Assembly (NCBI GenBank): GCA_036871055.1
Contig: CP141893.1
Span: 1,178,001-1,242,000 of the forward strand
Length of the DNA: 64,000 nucleotides
Direction of reading: 5' to 3'
Source of the DNA: Bisbaumannia sp015645095
Lineage (GTDB): Bacteria; Pseudomonadota; Gammaproteobacteria; Pseudomonadales; Halomonadaceae
Positions 53,998-62,854 of this stretch are shown here, piece after piece. Position numbers and translations under genes: made by a program. The notes below the pieces were generated by a model. It was given only the letters and a program-made list of their open reading frames with translations, was not told where the DNA came from and searched no databases. Position 1 is the stretch's first letter. Every line of letters begins with the position of its first letter.

Positions 53998-54207
53998 ATG
54001 TCGCCTGACCAGCACCAGGAAGTGATCGAGCGCCTCGAGGCGGTGATTCGCGAGACCCAGGAGACCCTGGCGCGCTTCGAGGCGACCGGCATGGAGACCG
54101 AACTGCCGGAAGACTACGACAAGCTGCTGGAGATTCTCGACAGCGCCATCAAGGCGCAGCGGGAGCACACTCTGGCGATGCTGCTGGAAGCAGGGCCGAG
54201 AGGATAG
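53998..54207 (+). CDS. Hypothetical small helical protein
   Basis: A 69-residue, strongly helical, Glu-rich protein (QEVIERLEAVIRETQETLAR). GGGAG precedes the ATG at 8-base spacing. No family is recognised. Coiled-coil potential suggests a partner-binding role; this is only inference. Confidence 0.5.
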   Translation: MSPDQHQEVIERLEAVIRETQETLARFEATGMETELPEDYDKLLEILDSAIKAQREHTLAMLLEAGPRG

Positions 54208-54431
54208 CAGCGCCGAATAAAGCGACTACCCGCAGGAAGGGTTGCGGCCAGGTCATAATCGCTCCCTTGTCCCTTGTCCCTGGTCGTGAGTCAGAGAACC
54301 CCGGCAGGGCGATATCTTCATTGCGGGGGACCAGCTCGGTCGAGGATCGCTACTCAAGATCTTGCCGATATGGCCGATAGGGCGTGGTGTCTGCCCGTCT
54401 CCATCTCCGTCCCCGTCGCTCGAGGTACCTC

Positions 54432-54770
54432 ATGAGCCTGACCGCCCGCCATTTCCTCGAACATATCCTGCCCAACCTGGGGCATATCGAGACCTACGCT
54501 TCCCTGACCCTGGATCGACAGATTCAGGATGCCCTGGATGAGCGTGTACGGGCGAAGCGTCGCCAGCAGCGCCAGGCCCTGACGTTACAGTTGCTGCCGA
54601 TCCGCATGAACTTCGAAAGCCTGACCCGCCGTTATGCCGTCGATCTGCGTCGTGCCGAGGAGGGCAAGGGGGATGCGATCCTCGAGCCGGATGCCAGCGA
54701 ACGGGAGGCGATTGCCACCCTGGAAGCCATGCATCGGCAACTGGGGTTGGGGGAATCCGGCAGGGGATGA
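54432..54770 (+). CDS. Hypothetical protein, 112 residues
   Basis: A helical, Arg/Gln-rich soluble protein (LDERVRAKRRQQRQALTLQL). No domain is recognised. The ATG at 54432 is chosen over GTG codons upstream on composition alone; no strong ribosome site is present. Its 3' end abuts a dispersed palindromic element. Confidence 0.5.
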   Translation: MSLTARHFLEHILPNLGHIETYASLTLDRQIQDALDERVRAKRRQQRQALTLQLLPIRMNFESLTRRYAVDLRRAEEGKGDAILEPDASEREAIATLEAMHRQLGLGESGRG

Positions 54771-54773
54771 TGG

Positions 54774-54857
54774 GGCGCCTGGCGGCGTCAATCGCCGAGG
54801 TCCCGGTGATTAAAAGGGGGCTGAGATATCAAATCGCCAGCTAAAGCTAGCTCCCAC
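54774..54857. repeat. Dispersed palindromic element, copy 7 (inverted)
   Basis: The core GGCGCCTGGCGGCGTC and the terminal AGCTAAAGCTAGCTCCCAC are the reverse complement of the element at 49718-49774, with an insertion between them. Confidence 0.8.
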
Positions 54858-54921
54858 TGGGTTAGGGGGCCAGTTCCCACTGGGTTAGGGGGCCAGTTCC
54901 CACTGGGTTGGGGGGCCAGTT
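54853..54921. repeat. 23-bp tandem repeat, three copies
   Basis: CCCACTGGGTTAGGGGGCCAG plus TT is repeated three times (one base change in the third), with a decayed fourth copy after. It grows out of the CTCCCAC end of the preceding element. Confidence 0.88.
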
Positions 54922-54960
54922 CCCACTGAGTCAGGACCGGCCAGCTCCCACGATATAGAT

Positions 54961-54977
54961 AGCCCCCTCTAGGGGCT
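54961..54977 (-). terminator. Small stem-loop at the end of the ZipA-like gene
   Basis: AGCCCC and GGGGCT form a short stem overlapping the last codons; no T tract follows. A weak terminator at best. Confidence 0.35.
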
Positions 54978-55598
54978 GGGGGTTGGCTGTGCCTGATCGG
55001 TAAGTCGGGCCTGGAAGGCTTCGGGGGCGATCTCTTCCCGATCGGTGGTGAGGATGCAGCCGCCCAGGGCGTGCGCCGCCATCACCAGGTCGATAAAGGT
55101 GCTGGGGTTTCTGACCACGCTCTGCTTGTTGATGAACTTGATCAGTACCGAGATGCCGTCCACCGGGGCATGGTCGTCGCCCTGATGCAGAGGCGGCAGC
55201 CGTCCGGGGGAGCTCGAATGAGCGATGGTCAGCTGGTAGCTGGCGCTCTGGGAGGTGACGTAGTAGACGCCGAGTTCCGCATCATAGAAGGCGTTGCGGG
55301 CCTTCAGCAGTTCGGCGAGCCCGTGGTTGGTCTGTGCCGAGGGGGTGTCGAAGACCACGAACCAGCACTGTTTCAGGGCCTGGGTCTGCTCACGGGAGGG
55401 GCGTCGGCCGTGGCGCTTCGAAACGGTGACTGGCGTGCTGGGTGGGGGCATCGGGGCCGCTGTGGCAGGGGCCGTCTCGCGGCTTTCGGAAGAGGCCTTC
55501 TGGTGCCGATGGCTACGGTAGTAGGCCAGGGCGATCCAGAGTGCCACCGCTAGCGCGGTGGTACTGAACGCTAGTGTTCCCCATATCTTGAGTTCCAT
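54969..55598 (-). CDS. Membrane-anchored protein with ZipA-like C-terminal domain
   Basis: The 209-residue protein has an N-terminal membrane helix (about 7-28), a Ser/Pro/Ala-rich linker (35-65) and a C-terminal domain (75-200). Its pattern of SPGRLPP, PVDGISVLIKF, FIDLVMAAHALGGCILTTDR resembles the FtsZ-binding fold of ZipA. True ZipA is usually larger and located near ligA, so this may be a paralogue. Function is inferred from fold resemblance only. Confidence 0.5.
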   Translation of the reverse strand: MELKIWGTLAFSTTALAVALWIALAYYRSHRHQKASSESRETAPATAAPMPPPSTPVTVSKRHGRRPSREQTQALKQCWFVVFDTPSAQTNHGLAELLKARNAFYDAELGVYYVTSQSASYQLTIAHSSSPGRLPPLHQGDDHAPVDGISVLIKFINKQSVVRNPSTFIDLVMAAHALGGCILTTDREEIAPEAFQARLTDQAQPTPSP

Positions 55599-55801
55599 GG
55601 TGTTGCCGACTCCTGTCTGCGGTTGTCCGACGCATCCGGTCGTTTATTGTAATGAGCCATCCTGGCATAGATCTTCGTCTGGAAGCCTGATCGATATCAA
55701 GTCAAAGGGCCCTCAAGTCTCTGCGGTGATGGCCGATAAGTCGCCTTAACGGAAGTGGCGTGGTGTGAGCGTGCCACCCAGGGACGCAACCGAGGGATTT
55801 C

Positions 55802-56761
55802 ATGCAACGACGAGAGGTCATCAAGGCCCTGGGGTGCCTTGCCGCCATGCCTGTGATGCTCGGCGGCTGCCATGGACAGCAATCCCTGCGCCTGGGGATT
55901 CACCCCTGGCCCGGCTACGAGCCGCTCTATCTCGCCGAGGCCTTCGGCTGGTTGCCGTTGCGTGTGGAATTGGCCGAATCGAGCAATGCCGGAGGTTCCC
56001 TGGCGGCCCTGCTGCGGGGGGAGCTGGATGGCGCCGCCCTGACCCTGGATGAAGTGCTCCAGGCCCGTGCCGCCGGTCTGCCGCTTACCTGCGTGGCGGT
56101 GCTTAATGAGTCGGTGGGGGCCGATATGGTGGTGGCACGCGCCCCGCTGGCCTCGCTCGCGGCGCTGGCCGGGAAACGCCTGGCGGTGGAGCGCTCGGCC
56201 CTCGGCGAGCTGGTGCTCTCTCAACTGTTGGAGACCTCGGGCCTCGAGCGCGATCAGTTGACGCTGATCGATCTGCCACCGGATCGCCAGCCGGCGGCCT
56301 GGCGGGCGGGACACATTGATGCCGCCATCACCTACGAGCCCAGCGCCAGCCGGTTGTTGCGTGACGGGGCGGTACGTGTCTTCGATAGCAGTCAGTTCCC
56401 GGATCTGATCCTCGATGTACTGGCGCTGCGCCTCGATCGTTTACCCTGGCGCGGGGCGGTCGCCTCGGCCCTGGTGGAGGGGCACTTTCGTGGCTTGAAG
56501 CACCTGAAACAGAGCCCGGGGGATGCCCTGCGCCGTATCGGCGCTTGGCGTGATCTCAGTCTGGAAGAGGCCCAGGGCACCTTTGCCGGCCTTGAACTGC
56601 CGGGTGTGGTCGCCAACCGGGCTTATCTGGCGCCCAGCGGGGCGGTGATGGAGGCCGCCGACCATCTCAATCGCCTGATGGTAGCCCGCGGCCTGCTGAC
56701 ATCGCCCGCTGATCTGGAGGCCCTGGTCACCTCCCGTTATCTGCCCGTGAGGGAGGAGTGA
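55802..56761 (+). CDS. NMT1/SsuA-like periplasmic binding lipoprotein
   Basis: The 319-residue protein begins with a Tat-like/lipoprotein signal (MQRREVIKALGC, then LGGC lipobox at 20-23). The body (LGIHPWPGYEPLYLAEAFGW, DGAALTLDEVLQARAAGLPL) matches NMT1/SsuA-type binding proteins. No ABC permease or ATPase gene is next to it; instead its stop overlaps a membrane GGDEF gene. It may act as a ligand-sensing partner of that protein. Ligand unknown. Confidence 0.85.
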   Translation: MQRREVIKALGCLAAMPVMLGGCHGQQSLRLGIHPWPGYEPLYLAEAFGWLPLRVELAESSNAGGSLAALLRGELDGAALTLDEVLQARAAGLPLTCVAVLNESVGADMVVARAPLASLAALAGKRLAVERSALGELVLSQLLETSGLERDQLTLIDLPPDRQPAAWRAGHIDAAITYEPSASRLLRDGAVRVFDSSQFPDLILDVLALRLDRLPWRGAVASALVEGHFRGLKHLKQSPGDALRRIGAWRDLSLEEAQGTFAGLELPGVVANRAYLAPSGAVMEAADHLNRLMVARGLLTSPADLEALVTSRYLPVREE

Positions 56762-58707
56762 TGAAGGGGTTGCTTTGCCGTTGGCTGCTGAGCTGTGTGG
56801 TTCTGTTGTGTGGCATGCCCCAGGGGCTGGCCGATCAGGAGGGTGGCGCCTACTCTGCTGCCGACGAGACGCTGACGCTGGGGGTCTTCGCCTACCGTCC
56901 CCCCGAGGTGATGGAGGCTCGCTATCGCCCCCTGGCCGACTACCTGAGCGAGCAGCTGGGGGATGCCCGGGTGGCGCTGGAGGTTCTCGGCCTGGATGAG
57001 ATCGAGTCGGCCATCGCCCAGCGCCGGCTCGACCTGCTGATGACCAACCCCAGCCACTACCTCCAGGTGCGCAGCCGCAGCAGCCTGACCGGTGCCCTGG
57101 CCACCATGATCAATGCGGAGCAGGGTGAGGCGGTCACGCACTTGGGCGGGGTGATGATTCGGGCAGCGCATGCCAATGAGATTCAGGCCCTGAGCGACCT
57201 GCGCGGGCGGCGTATCGCCATCCCTGGCGAGCGCTTCCTGGGCGGCTTTCAGGCCCATGTGTTCGAGCTGCATCAGGCCGGTATCGAGCTGGGGCGAGAT
57301 ACCCAGCTGATGGAACTGGGCAGCCATGACGCCGTTGTACAGGCGGTGCTGAGCGGACGCGCCGAGGTGGGCCTGATTCGCACCGGCATCCTCGAGCGCC
57401 TGATCGCCAGCGGCGAGCTGGAGGCCGGGCGCCTGGCGGTGATCAATCCCCAGCGGCTGGTCGACTTTCCCTACCAGGTCTCGACACGACTCTATCCCGA
57501 GTGGCCCTTTATCGCCTTGCCCCAGGTGGCGCCGGAGCGGGTTCGCCAGGTGGCAGTGGCGCTCTTCTCCCTCTCGCCCGAGCACCCGGCGGCCCGGGCG
57601 GCCCATATCGCCGGCTTCGCGCCTCCTCAGGACTACCTGCCGGTGGAGCAACTGGCCCGCACCCTGCGTCTGGCACCCTTCGATGCGGCGCCCCAGTTCA
57701 CCTGGGGGGATATCTGGGCCCGCTACTGGATGGGGCTCCTGGGGGCCGGGGTGGGCCTGGTGCTGGTGGCCGGTCTGCTGCTGTTGCTGTGGCACCGTAA
57801 CCGGCTGATGCGTCATCAGCAGGATCGACTGCGCCTGCTGGCCAGCGTGTTCAGCCACTCCCATGAGGGCATCATGATCACCAGCCCCGCCGGGGAGATC
57901 CTCGAGGTGAACGAGGCCTTTACGCGCATCACCGGCTACTCTCGCGACGAAGCGGTGGGCCACAATGCGCGGCTGCTCAGCGCCGGGCGTCACGAGCCGG
58001 AGTTCTATGCCTCCCTGTGGCGGCAGCTGCTGGAACGGGGCAACTGGGAAGGCGAGGTGTGGAACCGCCGCAAGGGCGGTCAGGCCTATCCCCAGCGCCT
58101 GACCATCAGCGCGGTGAATGATGAGGCAGGACAGCTGCAGCGTTATGTGGGCCTGATGTCGGACATCACCGAGTTCAAGGCGCATCAGCAGGCCCTGGAG
58201 CACGCGGCCCAGCATGATGTACTGACCGACCTGCCCAATCGCCTGCTGCTGGCCGACCGGCTGCGCCAGGGCATCCACCAGGCGAGCCGCGATGGCCGCC
58301 ATCTGGCGGTGATCTTCATTGACCTGGATGGTTTCAAGGCGGTCAACGACCGCCATGGCCACGCGGCGGGGGATCAGCTGTTGGTCACCCTGGCGCGGCG
58401 CATGGGGCAGGAGCTGCGCGATAGCGATACCCTGGCGCGGCTCGGCGGCGATGAGTTCGTGGCCGTGGTCACCCATCTGGCGAGCCCGGCGGCGGGGCAG
58501 GCGATCATCGATCGCCTGCTGGCGGCCGCCTCGGCGCCGGTGCCTCTGGCCGCTGGCCTCGAGGTGCGGGTGTCGGGGAGCCTGGGGGTCGCCTACTACG
58601 CCCCGGGTCAGGAAATCGATGCCGATACCCTGCTGCGCCAGGCGGATCAGGCGATGTATCGGGCCAAGAGCGAGGGCAAGAACCGGGTTCGCCTGTCATC
58701 AGAATGA
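56761..58707 (+). CDS. PhnD-like periplasmic domain–PAS–GGDEF diguanylate cyclase
   Basis: The 648-residue inner-membrane protein has a signal peptide (1-25), a periplasmic PhnD-like binding domain (about 35-300: LGVFAYRPPEVMEARYRPLA, DLLMTNPSHYLQVR), a membrane helix (about 325-345), a PAS domain (350-475) and a GGDEF domain (480-645). GGDEF is intact and an RDSD I-site precedes it. It should convert a periplasmic signal to c-di-GMP. ATG at 56761 overlaps the previous stop. Confidence 0.9.
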   Translation: MKGLLCRWLLSCVVLLCGMPQGLADQEGGAYSAADETLTLGVFAYRPPEVMEARYRPLADYLSEQLGDARVALEVLGLDEIESAIAQRRLDLLMTNPSHYLQVRSRSSLTGALATMINAEQGEAVTHLGGVMIRAAHANEIQALSDLRGRRIAIPGERFLGGFQAHVFELHQAGIELGRDTQLMELGSHDAVVQAVLSGRAEVGLIRTGILERLIASGELEAGRLAVINPQRLVDFPYQVSTRLYPEWPFIALPQVAPERVRQVAVALFSLSPEHPAARAAHIAGFAPPQDYLPVEQLARTLRLAPFDAAPQFTWGDIWARYWMGLLGAGVGLVLVAGLLLLLWHRNRLMRHQQDRLRLLASVFSHSHEGIMITSPAGEILEVNEAFTRITGYSRDEAVGHNARLLSAGRHEPEFYASLWRQLLERGNWEGEVWNRRKGGQAYPQRLTISAVNDEAGQLQRYVGLMSDITEFKAHQQALEHAAQHDVLTDLPNRLLLADRLRQGIHQASRDGRHLAVIFIDLDGFKAVNDRHGHAAGDQLLVTLARRMGQELRDSDTLARLGGDEFVAVVTHLASPAAGQAIIDRLLAAASAPVPLAAGLEVRVSGSLGVAYYAPGQEIDADTLLRQADQAMYRAKSEGKNRVRLSSE

Positions 58708-58730
58708 TACGTTCGATGACAAAAGCGGCG

Positions 58731-58757
58731 TCAAGTTTTGCCACGCCGAGTCGATAG
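58731..58757 (+). promoter_or_regulatory. Sigma-28-like site before an unknown gene
   Basis: TCAAGTTT, an 11-bp gap and GTCGATAG (58750-58757) differ from GCCGATAA at two of eight positions. It lies 79 bp before the gene at 58836. Confidence 0.45.
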
Positions 58758-58835
58758 CCTATGTATGAAAGCGAGCATGCTCTCGACCCCTTCCCGCCGT
58801 GGCAAGGGGCCCATCTATGCAGTCAAGGAATCGCG

Positions 58836-59213
58836 GTGAAAATAACCACACAATTTGCTGTTTCCCATGACAAGCGCGGCGCCGGCCATGGTCTCTGGCG
58901 GCTGCACTGCGCCAGCCGGCCCGAGATGACCTTTTCGTACCACCGCAGCCCGGAGGCGGCCCATCTGGCCCATCGGCGGCTGGAGGCCTTGCCGGAGTCG
59001 CTGATCGAGCTGATCTGCCGCAAGGCCAGCCGGCTTGGCCTGGAGCAACGCCTGAGCATGGCCCGGGAGGTGGGGCAGGTGCTGGAGACCTGGCCCGCCG
59101 ATGACCTGGAGCATGAACTGCGCCTGCTGGCCTTCAACTACTGTGCCTCCCTGGTGGATACCGCCGAGGCGGCGTTGCAGTTGCTGGATCAGCGGCGCCA
59201 GGCGGCCCGCTGA
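58836..59213 (+). CDS. Hypothetical protein, 125 residues
   Basis: A mostly helical soluble protein; no family is recognised. GTG at 58836 follows AAGGA at 7-base spacing; an in-frame ATG at 58761 would add 25 residues of non-typical sequence. A sigma-28-like site upstream raises the possibility of flagellar co-regulation, which is untested. Confidence 0.55.
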   Translation: MKITTQFAVSHDKRGAGHGLWRLHCASRPEMTFSYHRSPEAAHLAHRRLEALPESLIELICRKASRLGLEQRLSMAREVGQVLETWPADDLEHELRLLAFNYCASLVDTAEAALQLLDQRRQAAR

Positions 59214-59305
59214 CGGCCCTCTGCCCTCGATCCACTCTCAAGTCTGGTGCGCCTTGGCCGATACCTTCTGCTAACCCAGTGGATGGCGAGGAAGGCGCTT
59301 CCCGG

Positions 59306-59539
59306 ATGCCGAGCATCGATATTCGTCTTGCCATGTCCCCGGAGGCCTGCTTGGCCTATTATCAGGGGCGCGCCGATCAGGTGATCACCCATAGCCTGGA
59401 TGGGCGGCGCGTGGTCTTCCCGGCGGCGGCCCTGCGTCGCATCGTGGGGCGCGATGGGGCGCATGGCTGTTTTCGCCTCTACTTCAGCGCCACGGGGAAA
59501 TTCGAGGATATTCAGCCGGTCGGCCAAGGAGGCCCATGA
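59306..59539 (+). CDS. DUF2835 family protein
   Basis: The 77-residue protein matches DUF2835: IDIRLAMSPEACLAYYQGRA, then DGRRVVFPAAALRRIV and GCFRLYFSATGKFEDIQ. Its function is unknown. ATG at 59306 gives the family length; GTG at 59279 would add nine residues. The stop overlaps the next start by 4 bp (ATGA), so it may be coupled to the c-di-GMP gene that follows. Confidence 0.8.
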   Translation: MPSIDIRLAMSPEACLAYYQGRADQVITHSLDGRRVVFPAAALRRIVGRDGAHGCFRLYFSATGKFEDIQPVGQGGP

Positions 59540-62500
59540 GCGACGCCAGTCACGAATCCGGCGGTACCACCGCCCGGGGCTGCACCATCGATGCCCTGAC
59601 GGCATTTCGCCGCCTGGCCGATAGCCTCGAGGCCCATGGCGATTTCTTCGATCGCCTGAGCCGTTGCCTGGCCGAGACCCTCGGCGTCGATCACCTGCTG
59701 GTGGCTCGCACCGAGGCGGGGTGGGCCCATCCGCTGAGTTTCTGGTCCCGGGGGCGGCACCTCGAGGCGCCTTCCTATCCCCTGGTCGGTACACCCTGCG
59801 AGGGGGTAGTGGGGCCGTCCTTGTGTCACTACTCCGCCGGCGTGGCCGAGCGCTTTCCCGAGGACCTCCTGCTCGCCGAACTGGAGGTGCAGAGCTATAT
59901 CGGTGTGCCGATGTTTGCCCCGGATGGCCGTGCCCTGGGGCTGGTGGCGGCCCTGCACTCCCGGATCATGCCTTCCTCGCCGCTGGTCGAGGAACTGCTG
60001 CGCCTGGCGGCGGCCCGGGCGGGGGCCGAGCTGGCGCGGCAGACGGCGGAGCGGGCGCGGCACGTTACCACCCGGCGCCTGGAGACCCTGCTGCGTCATC
60101 TGCCGGGCATGGTCTATCGCTGCCACGACGACCCCGACTGGACCATGGCCTATGTCAGCCCCGGCGCCGAGGCCATCACCGGCTACCCCCCCGAAGCATT
60201 GCTCGGCGAGCATGCCCGACGCTTCGCCGGCCTGGTTCACCCCGACGACCGGCCATGGTTGCTGCAGGCCACTCACCAGGCCCAGGAAAGGCACCGCCCC
60301 TTCGCCGTGAACTACCGGCTGGTGACCGCCACGGGTGAGGAGCGCTGGGTTCGCGAGCAGGGTCAGGCGGTGGTCGATGAAGAGACCGGCGAGACCATGC
60401 TGGAAGGGGTGATCAGCGATATCACCGAACACAAGCGGCGCGAGCAGCGCCTGGAGGCGAGCAACCGCGCCCTGCGGCTGCTGAGCCGCTGCAATGCCGC
60501 CCTGATCCATGCCTCGCAAGAGACCCAACTGCTCGAGGCGATCTGCCGCCTGGCGGTGGAGGTGGGCGGCTATCGCTTCGCCTGGGTGGGGGAGGCGCGC
60601 CACGATGATGCCCGTTCGATTCGCCCCCTGGCCCATGCCGGCCTCGGGGCCGGTTACCTGGCCCGGCTCTCCTTGAGCTGGTCCGAACAGGATCCCAGCG
60701 GTCACGGCCCGGCGGGGCGGGCCCTGCGCAGCGGCGAACCCCAGGTGGTGCGGGACATCGACGCCGATCCGGGTTTCGTCTGGCGCCAGGCGGCCCGGGA
60801 GCACGGCTACCATGGCGTCGTTGCCCTGCCACTGAGGCGCGAGGGGCAGACCTTCGGCCTGTTGCTGCTCTACCAGGGGTGTCCCGAACCGATCAACGAC
60901 GACGAACTGCGGCTGCTCGGCGAGCTGGCCGACAACCTTGCCTTCGGCATCACTACCCTGCGCAATCGTCGCGAACAGCAGCGCATCCAGCAGGCGGTGA
61001 TGACCATCGCCGGCGCGGTCTCGGCGCGCAGCGGCGCCGAGTGGCTCGATCAACTGGCCCGCCAGATGGCCAAGGCCATGGGCGGCCAGCTGGGCTTTGT
61101 CGCCCGGGTCGATCCCGACACCCCGGGGCAGGCCATGACCCTGGCTGCGGTGGTGGAGGGGGAGACCCTGGAGAACTTCGCCTATTGGCTGGCCGGCACC
61201 CCCTGCGAGCATGTCCTCACCTGGGGCGAGTGCGTGGTGCATGATCATGCCGCCGAGCGCTTGCCGGAGGCGTCCCGGGAGGCGCTCGGCTGGGTACGCG
61301 GCTATGCCGGGCGACGCCTGGAAGACGGCGACGGCGAGGTGATCGGCCTGCTGGGGGTGATGTTCGCCGAGCCGCTGGAGGAGACCACCTTCATTACCAG
61401 CCTGCTGCAGATCTTCGCTTCCCGGGTCGCCGCGGAGCTGACCCGCCAGGCCGACGAGGCCAATATCCGCCGCCTGGCCTACGAGGACCCCGCCACCGGG
61501 CTGCCCAACCGCACCGCCTTTACCCAGCGCCTCGAGAGCGCCCTGGCCGCCCCGGGAGAGCACTCCTTGGCGCTGCTGTTCCTGGATCTCGACCGCTTCA
61601 AGGAGATCAACGATACCCAGGGCCATGATGTCGGGGATCGGGTGCTGGTGGCGGTGGCCGAGCGCTTCTCGGCGGTGCTGGCGCCGGGCGAGTACCTGGC
61701 CCGGCTGGGGGGCGACGAGTTCGTGGTGATGGTCGATCCCGCCGAGCGGGCCGGTGCCTGCGCCACCGCCCGGCGGCTGCACCGGGCCCTGGAGGCGTCC
61801 ATCGTCATCGAGCCCCAGGCCTTTGCGGTGGAGGTAAGCATCGGTATCGCCCTCTACCCGGAGCATGCCGACGGTGCCCGGGAGCTGCTCAAGCACACCG
61901 ATATCGCCATGTACCATGCCAAGCAGCGTGGTGAGCCCTACAGCGTCTTCGAGCCGCACCTGGGGGCGCGGGTCGGCGAGCGGCTGCGCATGGCGGTGCG
62001 TCTGGCTCGGGCCCTGGAGGAGGACGGGCTCAGCCTCTACTTCCAGCCCCAGGTCGACCTGGCCAGCGGCCGGCTGGTCGGGGCCGAGGCCCTGTGCCGC
62101 TGGTTCGATGCCGAGCTCGGCGCGGTGAGTCCCGCCGACTTCATTCCCCTGGCCGAGGAGCGCGGCCTGATCAATCGTCTGGGGGCCTGGGTCATCGACG
62201 CCGGCTGCCGACAGCTGGCCGAATGGCAGGCTCAGGGGCTGGACTTTCCCGGGCGCCTGGCACTGAATGTCTCCTCGGCGCAGTTCGAGGACGACCATCT
62301 CCTGGATGTCGTGCAGGGCGCCCTGCACCAACACGGGGTGGCGGCGGAGCAGCTGGCGCTGGAGTTGACGGAAAGCGGCTTCATGAGTGACCCGGATCAT
62401 GCCGTGGCCATGACGCGACGGCTCAAGGCGGCGGGGCTGGCGTTGCATATCGATGACTTCGGCACCGGCTACTCCTCCCTGGCCTATCTCAAGCGCTTCG

Positions 62501-62757
62501 CCGCCGACAAGATCAAGATCGATATCTCCTTCGTGCGCGAGATGCTCGGCGACCCCAACGATCGCGCCATCGTCACCACCATCATCGCCATGGCCGAGAG
62601 CCTGGGCCTGTCGGCCCTGGCCGAGGGGGTGGAGTCGTCGGCCCAGGCCGAGGCCCTGCTGGCCCTGGGCTGCCCCGAGGGGCAAGGCTACCGTTATGCG
62701 CCACCGCTGCCGGCAGCGGCCTTTACCCGTGACTGGCTGGCGCCCGGCGCCGAGTGA
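59536..62757 (+). CDS. Multi-sensor GAF/PAS–GGDEF–EAL protein
   Basis: The 1073-residue soluble protein has GAF 1 (about 15-180), PAS (185-305), GAF 2 (310-480), GAF 3 (485-650), GGDEF (655-815) and EAL (825-1065). GGDEF is intact but lacks the RxxD I-site. EAL motifs are all present: EALCRW, NVSSAQ, ALELTES, IDDFGTGYSS, IKIDISF and LAEGVES. It should hydrolyse and perhaps also synthesise c-di-GMP under several cytoplasmic cues. Confidence 0.9.
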   Translation: MSDASHESGGTTARGCTIDALTAFRRLADSLEAHGDFFDRLSRCLAETLGVDHLLVARTEAGWAHPLSFWSRGRHLEAPSYPLVGTPCEGVVGPSLCHYSAGVAERFPEDLLLAELEVQSYIGVPMFAPDGRALGLVAALHSRIMPSSPLVEELLRLAAARAGAELARQTAERARHVTTRRLETLLRHLPGMVYRCHDDPDWTMAYVSPGAEAITGYPPEALLGEHARRFAGLVHPDDRPWLLQATHQAQERHRPFAVNYRLVTATGEERWVREQGQAVVDEETGETMLEGVISDITEHKRREQRLEASNRALRLLSRCNAALIHASQETQLLEAICRLAVEVGGYRFAWVGEARHDDARSIRPLAHAGLGAGYLARLSLSWSEQDPSGHGPAGRALRSGEPQVVRDIDADPGFVWRQAAREHGYHGVVALPLRREGQTFGLLLLYQGCPEPINDDELRLLGELADNLAFGITTLRNRREQQRIQQAVMTIAGAVSARSGAEWLDQLARQMAKAMGGQLGFVARVDPDTPGQAMTLAAVVEGETLENFAYWLAGTPCEHVLTWGECVVHDHAAERLPEASREALGWVRGYAGRRLEDGDGEVIGLLGVMFAEPLEETTFITSLLQIFASRVAAELTRQADEANIRRLAYEDPATGLPNRTAFTQRLESALAAPGEHSLALLFLDLDRFKEINDTQGHDVGDRVLVAVAERFSAVLAPGEYLARLGGDEFVVMVDPAERAGACATARRLHRALEASIVIEPQAFAVEVSIGIALYPEHADGARELLKHTDIAMYHAKQRGEPYSVFEPHLGARVGERLRMAVRLARALEEDGLSLYFQPQVDLASGRLVGAEALCRWFDAELGAVSPADFIPLAEERGLINRLGAWVIDAGCRQLAEWQAQGLDFPGRLALNVSSAQFEDDHLLDVVQGALHQHGVAAEQLALELTESGFMSDPDHAVAMTRRLKAAGLALHIDDFGTGYSSLAYLKRFAADKIKIDISFVREMLGDPNDRAIVTTIIAMAESLGLSALAEGVESSAQAEALLALGCPEGQGYRYAPPLPAAAFTRDWLAPGAE

Positions 62758-62854
62758 TTTTTCCCTCAAGCCCGGGCGCCGGCGGCCGATAGACTCGTTA
62801 TCCCCTTACGGGGCCCGGACTCCCGGGCTCTCCTGCTGAGATACGAGGACACGG

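Noticed and set aside
59512..62769. 1085-codon open frame antisense to the GAF/GGDEF/EAL gene
   Set aside because: A shadow caused by high GC; the sense frame has full catalytic motifs.
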